Assembly (NCBI GenBank): GCA_000818945.1
Contig: KN805408.1
Span: 34,430-98,429 of the forward strand
Origin: Schizochytrium sp. CCTCC M209059
Lineage: Eukaryota; Sar; Bigyra; Thraustochytrida; Thraustochytriidae
DNA: 64,000 nt
Reading direction: 5' to 3'
A program made the translations under genes and the position numbers. This document shows, in pieces, positions 9,443-20,300 of this stretch. Position 1 is the first letter of the stretch, and every line of letters starts with the position of its first letter. The notes beneath the pieces are model-generated. The model was given only the letters and a program-made list of their open reading frames with translations, ran no database searches and was not told where the DNA came from.

Positions 9443-10210
9443 TCATCTTCTTGGACCCAACTTTTCCATCTCCTCGTATGCCTCGATCACCTTTCGATAT
9501 TCAATACCACGCAAAATAATGTCCGCTCCGCCTTGCATCGCCTCCGTTGTCATTTTCATACCGCCTTGGCCGCCGGCTGCAGCCTTGCGAAGCGGCGAGG
9601 CGAGACGTAAAGGCTCCAGGGAAATAAGTTCCTGAGGAATGGGACTCCTTGATGGCGCACTTTGACCCTGGCCTCCTCCTCCTGTTGTTGCTGCTGCTGC
9701 GGATGATGATGGTGATGATAAGGATGGACTACTCGAGGTATATGGTGCCGAAAACGCGGTGCTCGCTGATGCCGCAGTTGCAGCTTCCGCTGCTCCCTGA
9801 GCATGTTCGCGAAGTGCTGCCGATCCAGGATGGCTCGTCTTAGTAATTTGGGGCCTTTCGCCCTGCTGTTGGCCTTCACTTTCCTGACCTTGCTGCGCGG
9901 CCCTCTTGGCGGCCATCTCGGACATGACGGTCTGCTGAACGGAGTGGACTGGGTTCATGCTCGCGGCCCTAATCTCATTTTGCAGCTCCATAAAGTTTTG
10001 AAATCCCTCGCGCAGCTCAGGACGCACATTGGAAAGACCTTCCGAGTTGATCGCCTCCATGGCCTGCGCGCGCACGGTGTTGATGCGCACTACGGACCGT
10101 CCAAGCAGCCTGCCCGCGATACGAGCCCCCGCCATCATCTCTTGCCGCCCAAGAAACACGTACGCCATGGTGCCAATCATAGCCAACTGGCCAAGCGAAA
10201 GGTCGAACAT
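9443..10210 (-). CDS. Small TatA/TatB-like membrane-anchored protein
   Basis: 255 residues starting at the ATG at 10210. The first 45 residues match the TatA/TatB layout: an immediate Met-Phe-Asp, a short hydrophobic helix containing GQLAMIGTMAYVFLG, then a basic amphipathic helix (ARIAGRLLGRSVVRINTVRAQ region). The Pro that normally follows the hinge Gly is replaced by Arg. The middle (about 100-190) is low-complexity Gln/Ser/Ala/Gly, and the last 40 residues are again ordered (GIEYRKVIEAYEEMEKLG). Bacterial and organellar TatB proteins have this shape, so a role in a mitochondrial Tat-like system is possible. The resemblance is to a short segment only, and a general single-helix organelle membrane protein is an alternative. 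Confidence 0.55.
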   Translation of the reverse strand: MFDLSLGQLAMIGTMAYVFLGRQEMMAGARIAGRLLGRSVVRINTVRAQAMEAINSEGLSNVRPELREGFQNFMELQNEIRAASMNPVHSVQQTVMSEMAAKRAAQQGQESEGQQQGERPQITKTSHPGSAALREHAQGAAEAATAASASTAFSAPYTSSSPSLSSPSSSAAAATTGGGGQGQSAPSRSPIPQELISLEPLRLASPLRKAAAGGQGGMKMTTEAMQGGADIILRGIEYRKVIEAYEEMEKLGPRR

Positions 10211-10512
10211 CTTCGCGGCGGCGAACGCCTTCGGCGCAGCCGCGCCCTCTGCGGGCCTGCGGCTCTATAGCGGCACGCGCGCGCAACTCCTCGCGCTCCC
10301 TTGCGCTCCTTTTGCTTTTGCTCCAAGTCGTGGTCGCGAGCAACCGATTGAAAGCTAGCAGGACACGAAGTTGAACAGAGCCGCAACCAACGCGACGCAC
10401 TGCACTGCAGCCTGACGGCAGAGCGCGCACCGTGCGAGGCTCTCGTCTTCTTCGTCTTCTCGGTCTACTACAACAGGAACCCTTTCCTCCCTGTCGTTCG
10501 TCACGAGCGACG
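10211..10512. promoter_or_regulatory. Divergent intergenic region (putative bidirectional promoter)
   Basis: 302 bp separate the starts of the TatB-like gene (minus) and the double-kinase gene (plus), so both promoters must lie here. No specific element is recognised. Confidence 0.4.
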
Positions 10513-12450
10513 ATGGCGTCCTCGCAAGGCGAGAGCGGCGGCGGTGGCAAAGGCCGGGCATGGACATGGCTCTGCGCTGAGGCCCACGGAGACCCCACGG
10601 CCAAGGCCGTGCGGCTGGATATCCGTCTCTGCGGGCTCAAGGAGAGCGTGAGCGTGGAGAAGGAATTTGCAGATTGCGTGCTGGACCCAGCGCTGGACCT
10701 TGTCGACGCAGTGCGCCGCGATAACACCGAAGATGCCAGAAAGATTGTGGCCTTGGCGGGGCCCCCGGGCGTCGGCAAGACGCTTCTCACCGCTCTTATT
10801 GCGCGCTACTTTGAATCTCAGATGGAAAGCCAAAACGAGGTGGTCGCATTGAGCATGGATGCCTACCACCTCACTAATGCAGAACTCGACGGTCTACGCC
10901 AGCGAAAAGGTCAGCCCGAAACTGTGGATGGTATTGCGCTGGCAAAGGACATGACACGCCTTCGAGAAACTCCGCGAACAAAGCTAAGCCTTCCTGTATA
11001 CGATCGCGTCCAGCACGATCCGGTGCAAGACGCGCTCGAAGTCCCGGCGTCTGCCTCTGTAGTCCTCTTAGAAGGAATCCATCTTATGCTCGATCAAGAG
11101 CCCTGGACATCCCTTTCCTTTGATGCCTGGATCCTCCTTTTTGCTGACGAGGATCAAGTCATTTGCCGTAACCGGGTCATTGCCCGCAAGGCAGCCAACA
11201 AGGTACCGCGCCAGGAAGCTGAGCAGCACTATGAGCATGTCGACGCCCCGAACCATCGCCAGTTCGTCAGTGATGCTCGAAAGGCGCTCGCTCGCGCGAA
11301 TCGTCCAGCACTGACGCTCTCTGTAGCTCTATCCACGCGTGCGCCGCCCCTTGCAGAATGGCATGAGACCCCGACATGTACTTTCGAAGAGGATAAGGCT
11401 TGCCTTACTCCTCTTGATCCTGATACTGCCCCCAAACTCGTCATTCTCGGCCCGAACCCAGCCCTGCAAAAGACGATGGTGTTCACGGAAGGCATCCAGA
11501 TTGACCAAGTCAATCGAGCTGCGGAGCTCCGGAAATCAGTCGGGGGGAAGGGCCAACAAGCCGCGCGCGCCGCGACCAATTTTAACGCAGCGCATCAAGG
11601 AGGTTGTGCGGCTCGTATAGAGCTTGTTCAAGTCCTTGGCGGCGGAAACGGTCAAGCTGTTGAGAACATGCTTCACGACAAAGGCGTTCCTATGCGCACT
11701 ATTGGCGTCGATGCAGAGACAAGGACGTGCCTTACACTTGTTGACAAGACGACGAGTGAGGCAACCGAGCTTATCGAACCCTCTGGAGAACTTTCAAGCA
11801 AGGAATATCAAGAATTTATCGAAGCCATTCGTTCGACGTGTCGGGACGCCGCTGCAGTTGCCATCTGCGGAACGGCGCCTCCCGGCGCGGAGTCCATCTA
11901 CAAGGATGTCGTTGACCAAGCTCCTGCACAGGTTTTTGTTGATGCTTACAAGGGTGTCGAGGATGCACTGCACGGGGTTACACTTCTCAAGATTAATGCC
12001 ACTGAGCTCCGTAAACTTGCAGCCTCCGGTCCGCGCTCGGAGCAAGTCGACTCGCACAGTCTTTTCGCTTGTGCGCGACGTCTCTTTGCCCGTTTTGCAG
12101 GCATTGAATTTATCTGTGTCACAGACGGACCGCACTTGGCCAGCGCCTTTGCGCGCGCACGACCTGATCGATACACCGAGTTTCTCATTCCCAAGCTTGA
12201 TTCGTCCGAGCTTGTCAACCCCATCGGCGCGGGTGACACCGTCCTTGCCGTTACGGCCATTTCGCTCATCCGAGGTGACGATATCGACACTAGCTTTGCC
12301 CGGGGTCTTGCCGCGGGGACTGCTAGTTGCTTGGAACTTGGCGGGGCAGACTTTGCGCCTGATCGTTTGCGCGACTTCTTTGCGCGGGTTGCCACAGCCC
12401 AGGTTCGTGCAGCGGACGCTTCGGACACTACACCGAGCGCATGCACCTAA
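10513..12450 (+). CDS. Bifunctional kinase: FrcK/YFH7-like P-loop kinase fused to a PfkB-family sugar kinase
   Basis: 645 residues from the ATG at 10513; the frame upstream has only a GTG. The N-terminal half (about 70-285) is a uridine-kinase/phosphoribulokinase-superfamily P-loop kinase with GPPGVGKT at 83-90, a SMDAYHLT segment and VVLLEGIHLML. It resembles the FrcK/YFH7 group, whose substrates are poorly defined. The C-terminal half (about 310-630) is a PfkB kinase of the 1-phosphofructokinase/tagatose-6-phosphate type: LGPNPALQKT at its start, SVGGKGQQAAR for sugar binding, and the anion-hole signature GAGD at 572-575 with D575 as catalytic base. Both active-site motifs look intact. The protein could carry out two successive phosphorylations in fructose or related sugar metabolism; this is an inference from the fusion. 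Confidence 0.85.
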   Translation: MASSQGESGGGGKGRAWTWLCAEAHGDPTAKAVRLDIRLCGLKESVSVEKEFADCVLDPALDLVDAVRRDNTEDARKIVALAGPPGVGKTLLTALIARYFESQMESQNEVVALSMDAYHLTNAELDGLRQRKGQPETVDGIALAKDMTRLRETPRTKLSLPVYDRVQHDPVQDALEVPASASVVLLEGIHLMLDQEPWTSLSFDAWILLFADEDQVICRNRVIARKAANKVPRQEAEQHYEHVDAPNHRQFVSDARKALARANRPALTLSVALSTRAPPLAEWHETPTCTFEEDKACLTPLDPDTAPKLVILGPNPALQKTMVFTEGIQIDQVNRAAELRKSVGGKGQQAARAATNFNAAHQGGCAARIELVQVLGGGNGQAVENMLHDKGVPMRTIGVDAETRTCLTLVDKTTSEATELIEPSGELSSKEYQEFIEAIRSTCRDAAAVAICGTAPPGAESIYKDVVDQAPAQVFVDAYKGVEDALHGVTLLKINATELRKLAASGPRSEQVDSHSLFACARRLFARFAGIEFICVTDGPHLASAFARARPDRYTEFLIPKLDSSELVNPIGAGDTVLAVTAISLIRGDDIDTSFARGLAAGTASCLELGGADFAPDRLRDFFARVATAQVRAADASDTTPSACT

Positions 12451-13270
12451 CAAGTCTCCATTTTTTCGATTCCTATTGATTCCACGCGCTCTTCAAAAGA
12501 AAAAAAGAAAAGAGGTCGATTGACTACGTTGCAAATTTTTATCATCATGACCCCACCTTCGCCGTGGTGTCAGACATCGACTCCCTGCCTTCCGCGCCAA
12601 GGCTTTCTTTCCAAACTCTGAAAATTTGGTCGATAACGTCTTTTCGGAGCACGTCATAGGCAAGGGACCGATCGCCCAGTCATCTTCCCTGGAAGGACCC
12701 ACAAACTTACTACTGTGGGCGAAATGTGGGGTGTTTCGTCCCCAGGAGTCACTTTCTGACTCCAGATGATCTCCGCGGCGCTTCATCTGGCCTGACCAGG
12801 ACTGGCCTCGCCTGGCCTAGCCTGGCCTGACCTAGACTGAGCATGAGCATACCTTGCAGCGCGGAGTATGCCGGTCTTTGAGGCTATTCTTTGCATGAAA
12901 CGAGAGTTCTGATTTTTTGCTGACCGCAGAACTGCAACGCAAGCGGAAAGCGTTGGCCTTCTCGTTTCCTGCTGCTGCTACTGCTGCTGCTGCTACTGCT
13001 GCTGCTGCTACTGCTGCTGCTGCTGCTGCTACTGCTGCTATTGCTGCTGCTGCTGCTGCTGCTATTGCTGCTGCTATCGTTGCTGCTACTGTGACTGCTG
13101 CTACTGTGACTGCTGCTACTGTGACTGCTGCTGCTACTGCTGCTGCTGCTGCTGCTACTGCTGCTATTGCTGCTGCTACTGCTGGTTGTGGTGGTGCTGA
13201 TTCTGTCTTATCCGAACCAGGAATTAGTCATCCTCGCAGCTAGCGAAAGTGAAACTGTTTCCCGTGACAG
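12451..13270. other. 820-bp spacer upstream of the polyketide synthase
   Basis: This region probably holds the 3' end of the double-kinase transcript and the promoter and 5' leader of the synthase. Near 12785-12835 there is a degenerate CTGGCCTGAC/CCTGGCCTAG repeat. From 12966 to 13195 lies a long CTG-family triplet tract. A frame through that tract is in phase with the synthase but is closed by TAG at 13241-13243 and has no ATG, so I do not call it coding. Confidence 0.6.
12966..13195. repeat. CTG-family triplet tract (GCTGCTACT mixtures)
   Basis: About 230 bp of interrupted CTG repeats with CTA, TTG, GTG and CGT variants. It includes an inner array of GCTGCTACTGTGACT units near 13085-13130. 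It ends about 75 bp before the synthase ATG, so it is likely in the transcribed leader or core promoter. Confidence 0.93.
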
Positions 13271-14305
13271 ATGGCATTCGAAAGCTATTCCACGCGGTGC
13301 GCTCAAGAACGCGATCTGAGTGCTCTTGAACGGCTCGAGAGTTTCGTAAAGCCAAGCTTTCGCGTCAGTGTCAAGGAGCTCAAGCGTCGCGTAGCATCGT
13401 CCATCGATATCTCTGGTGCGCTCATCCTGGAGATTCCCAATCATCATTCCGCCGCCCGAGCCTCCTCTGCGTCGCTCTCGTCCGACGACTCGACATCGGC
13501 ATCGTCGGCGCCAGAGTCGAGATCTTCGCAATCTGAAGACAACGACCAGCTGTCTGCAAGCAGACCTTACGCCAGTGCTGGCGACACGCTAATTGTAGGC
13601 GTCTTGTACTTTGTTCGTGCAAACAAGCGCAAGACCCAGCAATTGCGGTACAATTCTGTGTTTGACCAGGCTGACCCGGAAGGCGACACTGTCTTTTGGG
13701 TACATCTCGTGCTCGACCCGCAAGCACGAGACCTACTCGACTACTTTCATGCGGCTGCACGCACGTACTGCTTTGACACTCTTGGGGTCAGCAATGTTCG
13801 TGCCCTTACCCATTGCAGCGATGTGAGTGAAGGGGCAATTTCCAGTTTGTGGGATCTCGAAGACTACGTTACGACAGCCAAGCGCACGGATCGCAACCTG
13901 TTCTTGCACTCGAGCCACGGCGCAACCTTCGTTGGTCTAGTGTCGGGCTACAATATGCGCGACACAGTGAATGCAGGGTATGCCGTGATTATGCAGTACG
14001 ATCGGAAACCCGATACCAAGAATGTCGAGTTTGACGTCATGCGCAAGGACGCTACGATTGCTCGCGTGCCAGTCTCCGTGCTTCGCGACCTCGTATGCGG
14101 TGCAATCGGTCTCTCCGACGAGCCTGGTCAAAGGTCTTTTGATGCAGATTGCCCATGGTTTGAGCTAGGACTCGATTCTGTCTCGCTCATGGATTTGCAC
14201 GGAAAGCTCGAGACTGCGTTGAACAAGGAACTCGATGTATCCTTTCTGTTTGCGATCAACACCTTCTCTAAGCTTGTGCGTGCCGTAGGCGACACAGACG
14301 AGAGC
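13271..14305 (+). other. PKS loading segment: GNAT-like domain plus ACP
   Basis: Residues 1-345 of the synthase. The segment around residues 210-260 (LFLHSSHGATFVGLVSGYN then NAGYAVIMQYD) resembles the C-terminal part of GNAT-like loading domains such as those in curacin CurA and saxitoxin SxtA. There a HGA...LVPGYRP.D..N.GYGVL.. pattern occurs; this is recalled from the family, not searched. A Ser-rich insertion sits at about 60-100. The ACP (about 270-345) has FELGLDSVSLMD with Ser303. A GNAT-like domain would load an acetyl-type starter. Confidence 0.55.
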
Positions 14306-17300
14306 AAGGGCGATGAGGCCAGCCAGCATGCAGCGAACCGTACTCCAATGCCAAAGACTACAGACGCAGCATCCGCCGGTCTCTCCGTGCTTGGTCTCGG
14401 GCTTCGCTTCCCTAACCATCGCGGTGCTGACACGGATCTAGAAACTCTCGAAGCCTTTCACGCAGCTCTTCACGAGGACGACGGGGACACCGCTTCCTAC
14501 AAACGCCTCGTGCAGCGTGCGCGTTTTGCGGATCAATTCCTGAAAAAGGGCATTAGTGCAGAACAAGCGCGGTGCATTCCCTTTGCGCAACGACTTGCCT
14601 TGGAGACCGCCTTCTCTGCGCTAGCAGATGGGCCGCCTGGACTTCTCGAGGCCGCCAATCACCGCGTCGGAGTCTTTGTAGGCGCGTGGGACGGAGGCTG
14701 TCGTGAGGTGATGCAAAAGACCAGTGAAGATGAAGCGGCTTCTGCACACGCTGCTGCGGGATTCTCAACATCCATCATTGCCAATCGCATCTCGTACATG
14801 CTTGACCTCTCTGGTCCAAGCGTTGTAGTGGACACAGCCTGCTCTAGTTCGCTAGTTGCGCTCGACTATGCATGCAAGTCCATTGCAGCGGGAACTTGTG
14901 AGGCTGCTCTCGTGATCGGCGTCAATGTTGTTGACGAGACAAATTCGGACTCTCGCACCGCACTGCTCCGCCAAGGTGGGTTTCTCTCACCTTCATCGGC
15001 ATGCTTTGCCTTTGATGACCGCGCCGACGGATATGCGAGAAGCGAAGGCGCTGGTGCACTTCTCCTTGCACGCGCGAGTCTTCTCCCTGGCGCGCAAGAT
15101 TATGCACGTGCCAAGGTCGCTGCGGTCAGCGTGAACCAGGACGGACGTACCGTCAATCTCCATGCGCCAAACCCTGAAGCACAAACAACGCTCATTCAAG
15201 AAGCTTGCCGCATGGCGGGCGTTGAGCCTCATCAGGTGTCTTTTGTGCAGACGCATGGCACGGGAACGCGCCTGGGTGATCCCATCGAGGCAGCTGGTCT
15301 TCACGCAGCGCTGCGACCTTCCTCTTTCCCGAATGAGTCCCGCAACGTCGAATCACCATCGCTGGCGGCGCCGGGACCTTTGTTTATGACGTCTATTAAG
15401 TCCCAATTTGGACACCTCGAAGGAGCAGCCGGAATGATCGGTCTCATTGCCACTATACTCGCGCTGCAGACCCGGGAACTCCCTGCCAATCGTCGTCTGC
15501 AAAAACTTAATCCAGCCGTTGACTTTGATGCCTGGAATCTGGCTCCTGTGGGCCCAGTGGGTCCTGTGAAGCTACCTGCGGAAGCGCAAAGCCTTGTGGC
15601 CGGCGTTTCTTCCTTCGGGTTTGGTGGAACGAATGCTCACGCTCTTTTACAGTCGGTCGGACCTCTTCGCGCACGAGAGGAATTTGCATCTCGGGAACCC
15701 ATTCGTTGGTCTGAGAATTTTCACACTATTTCTTTTGCGCCATTGCTTTCGGAGCCAATCGATCTTGGCGATAAGAGCGATTTGGAAAGTCTTATGGATC
15801 ATCGTCTAGGGTCTCTCGAAGTAGTTCCAGGTGCCTTTTGGGCGATCATCGCGTCTGAAATGAATCCCGGCGCCCAACTTCTTGCCCTTCGCTATGTTTC
15901 GCTCACGCAACTTCCGGTGGGCGACGCTTGGTCCATTTCACTGCGCCGTGGTTCTAAGAAGATGGCGATTGTCAACAACGCTGGTGATAGCGTCTGCGAA
16001 GCCATCGCACGGTACAATCCTTCACCCTTGCAGGCACTTGGCAGCTTGGCGGATACCATGGCAGCCTGCTCGTGTGCCCTGGACCTCTCTTCGTTCTACA
16101 CACGATTGGGAAATCGGTATGGTCCTCGGTTCCAAGCGCTTCGTGAGGCGCGCGCAAGTGACGATGGAGTCATTCTCGCCAATCTCTGTGTTGACAGACA
16201 ACACTCATGTTCCGCGAGAGTCTCGCGTTCCATTCTACTCGATGCTGCGGCACATGCGTGCTTTCTTGCCTTTCAAGATCAAAGCGCAATCGAAGAACCT
16301 CATTACGCTAACGGTTTCGAGGCACTTTGGTGCGATCGGCAATGGCTGCAGAGCAACCCGGAAACTACAACATGGCATTGCGTTGTCTATCGTCAAGATT
16401 CTTTGCGCTTCGATTGGGATATCTTCTCTCCGACGGGAAAGCTTGTCGTTTCCGCGCGAGGGTTTACTTTGGGGAAAACGCGCGCGACCCGCTCCTTATC
16501 AGTCCCTCTGCAACGCCAGCACGTGGTTGTGTGCCGTTCTGTCTGGCAATTCTTAAGCTCGGAAGAACTCGCTTCGCAGCGTCGTGTAGAGCCGGATCTT
16601 GTCATTAGCGAACTGTGCTGCGAATCGCTTCATAAGCGCATTCAAGGACTTCTCGAGTCCACAAATCGACCCCGCGTGTGTGTTCGTATCCAAGACTCTG
16701 CACAAGAGGGCTACATTCGCTCGCTGCGGCGTGAAGAGCCAGCATGGCCCCTTCATATGTATTGCGGCCCCGATCACGAGGACGTTGTCGTTCTCGAGGA
16801 TGAGCCAGAGGTTCTCGTATCTGGGCCAGATCAACTTGCTGTGCGCCGGCTGGTTCCCCTGGAGGATACCCGTCAGAGCACGGTCACGAGTCCTTTGCCT
16901 GTCGTCTGCCCTGTTGAGAATGGAACCTATTTAATTTCCGGCGGAGCAGGTGCCATTGGGTTGAGGATGGCTCGTGAATTACTTGCTCGTGGTGCTGGCA
17001 AAGTTCTTCTGCTGGGTCGCTCGAAGATGCCGAGCGGTCAATCAGCCGCATCTCTTCGGGGCTCTGTGTACCTGCAGTGCGACATAAGCGATGAAGCAAG
17101 TGTCCGCAGGGTTGTTGGGCCCTATGCGAACGAAATCCGGGGCGTCATCCACTGTGCAGGCGTTCTTCGCGACGGTATGATTGGAAATCTTTCCAATTTC
17201 AGCGAGGTTTTCGCCGGCAAAGTTGTTGGCGCAGAGTCGCTGATGAAAGTCGTTGACCCTCTACGTGATACGGTTGACTTTTTCATACTTTGTTCTTCGG

Positions 17301-20300
17301 TCACTTCATGCCTTGGAAGCGCGGGTCAAGCCAATTATGCTGCTGCAAATTCCGTTCTCGACGCACTTGCTGAGGCTGCAGCGTCCGAAAAGGTCGTCAG
17401 TATTCAGTGGGGGCCATGGCATGGCCCACAAAGCATGGCAGCTGCATCTGCTGCGAGGTGGGAACGTCTAGGACTGCCTCCCATGGATCCAGATCTCGCC
17501 ACCGATGCGTTATTCTCTCTTAAGCGTGGTTGCGGTCCTGTAATCTGTATTGCAGGCATGGATCCTCATGCCCCAGGAGCAGCAAGTTCGTGGGCTCGCG
17601 AACCCATGGTACGGGAGCTCTTTCTCAATTCGAACACAATGACATCTTCAGAATCCATGAAAACGTCTGATGACGCGCGGGTGCTGGTTCACCGCATTTC
17701 ATCTACTTTCATTGACAATTGTGACGTTGGCGAGAACGAAATGACACCATGGCGGGATGCTGGTATGGACTCACTCGCCATGGTAGAATTTCGCAATATG
17801 CTGCGCATGGCAATTCCGGAGCACATTACGTTGCGAGACACCGTGCTCTTTGACTACCCAACCCCTCGTGCGCTAATTGACTTTTTGTCAGAGGCTATGA
17901 ATGGTTCTCGTGTGCCTAGTCAGCGCCAAAATCTTGAAAAGGTAGTCTCTGCTGCTTCGAGTGGTGCCTTGGCTGTCACCGGAGTTGCGTGCCGACTTCC
18001 TGGGGGAGTTGCCTCCCCTGCAGCATTTTGGGATCTTTTGCAGAGTGGACGTGACACCATGACCGATATTCCTCTGGGCCGGTTCGACTGGGAAGAGTCT
18101 ACAGATCGTCTCTATGCTCGAAAAGCTGCCTTTGTGGACAGCGTAGACCGCTTTGACGCCGACAAATTTAAGATCGCCTCCGTTGAAGCACAGCAGATGG
18201 ACCCGCAACAGAGACTCGCGCTTGAAGTTGCCTCCGAGGCACTCGCAGACGCTCAGTTGGATGCGGACGCTCGAGTTGGGGTCTTTGTAGGCGTCATGAC
18301 CAACGATTGGGCTCGGCTCATGGACCCAGCCAGGCCTACGGCATATTCTGCGTCGGGTCAGATTCCTTGCGTTCTCGCCAACCGAATCTCCTATGTTCTC
18401 GGTCTTCAAGGTCCGTCCATGGCAATCGATACTGCATGCAGTTCTTCCCTTGTGGCGCTGGACGTCGCAGCTGCATCGTTGAATCGCGGAGACTGTGACG
18501 CAGCGATCGTGCTTGGTGTGAACCTTATCCTCGACGATGGTGTTCACGCTGAGGAATGTGCGGCTCGAATGCTTTCAGCCTCGGGACGCTGTGCAACTTT
18601 TTCTGAAGATGCCGACGGTTACGCTCGCGGTGAGGGCTGTGTAGCATTCGTTCTCGAGCCAGAGGACACTGCAGAGAGAGCTGACAAGGCAACATGGGGC
18701 AGTGTTCTCTCCACCGCAGTCAACCAGGATGGACGAAGCGCCAACTTGACATCTCCGAATGGTCGAGCACAAGTTGACGTGGTCCGCCGAGCGCTTGCTC
18801 GAGCAAAGCTTGTCGCAAACGACATCAGCTACATCGAAACGCATGGCACTGGCACTCCGCTAGGAGACCCCATCGAAATTGGAGCTTTGAGCGATGCTCT
18901 CGACAGTCATACGGGGCAGGTTTGTCTGGGTGCCCTCAAAACCGTCATTGGCCACGGAGAGGCTGTTGCTGGCGCCTCGGGTGTGCTCAAGGCTTTACTT
19001 TGCATTGAGCACAGTGAGGTCCCAGCCAATTTGCATCAGTCAAAGATGAATCCTAAGGTTGCAGAGGTCGCCGCGCCTTGGATGCGTTTTCCTCAAAAGG
19101 GACCATTTGAGTTGCCCAATCGAGCCATTGCAGGCATTTCGGCGTTCGGATTTGGTGGGACCAACGCCCATGCCATCTTGACAGGGCCAAAGGGTCGCGC
19201 GCGCAAGTCTTCTGAAAGTACGCGGATTATGAAGGATCAGGCCGCCCCACGTATGCCATGGAAAGAAGATGAGCTCGTCTACAGAATATCATGGAGTGCT
19301 GGCTCTTCTTCTCCTTCCTCTGCCAATAACGCCGAGTTGACACCAATCCATCAGGTGCAAACTTTTGAGGATGTCCTCGACGTGGTTCGGAACGTGCCAG
19401 CGCATGAGAGACTCAAGGTGACCTTTGTGACCCGCGACTCTGCAACGTGTGCCTTTATTCGCTCGCTCCGGCTCGCTCGTCCTTCATGGCATCTTCGTCT
19501 TGTTGAATCGCCTCGTACATCGTTGGACGGAGTCATCTTCGACAGGGACGCTCTCGAACAACGCGTAGATGATCGTGGTCACGTGAGCATTCCGGTTCTT
19601 CAGCGAGCTCCACACTTTGTGCCATACAGTCTCGGTGGTCTTCAGCATCTTGGTCCTGTTCTTATTACAGGAGCATCAGGAGGCATCGGTCGCGCGCTCA
19701 TTGACTCGCTCCTCGACGCGGGGCTTTCCCAGATTTACGCTCTTTCACGGAGCGGCAAGGCCTCGGATGATCCGCGTGTGGAAGCGATTCAGTGCGATGT
19801 TTGTGATGCCGCATCCGTGGAGCGCGCCGCAGAATACATCGGGCAAAGCCAGGTCTCTTTCATCTTGCACGCAGCGGGCATTCTCGAAGAAAAGAGTAGT
19901 CTCGAGCTAAATTTCGACACTGTGGAAGCTCACAATTCGGCAAAAGTTCATGGGACGCGTAATCTTGCTTCGAGCTTTCCGAGTGCTTCACTGATCGCGT
20001 TTTCGTCAACATCTTCGGTCTTTGGAATGCGTGACGCTCCTGCATACGCCATGGCAAACGCGTCTATGGAAGAAGAAATTACACGTCTGCGCGCAGGTGG
20101 TGTGCGCGCAGCAAGTTTACTTTGGGACCTATGGGCAGAGACTGGCATGGCGCACGCGCGCTCGATGGGAAGTCGCAAACGTGGCTTGAGTACTCGCCGG
20201 GCTTGCCAGATTCTTGTCGGTGTACTTCAGAATTGGGATGAAACTTACGATCCTGATGGGCTCATCATTCTCGCAGCGGATCTTGCTCGTTTGCGCAAAA

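Noticed and set aside
12917..13243. Ala-rich ORF upstream of and in phase with the polyketide synthase
   Set aside because: It is simply the CTG repeat read in frame, lacks an ATG, and is closed by TAG before the synthase start.
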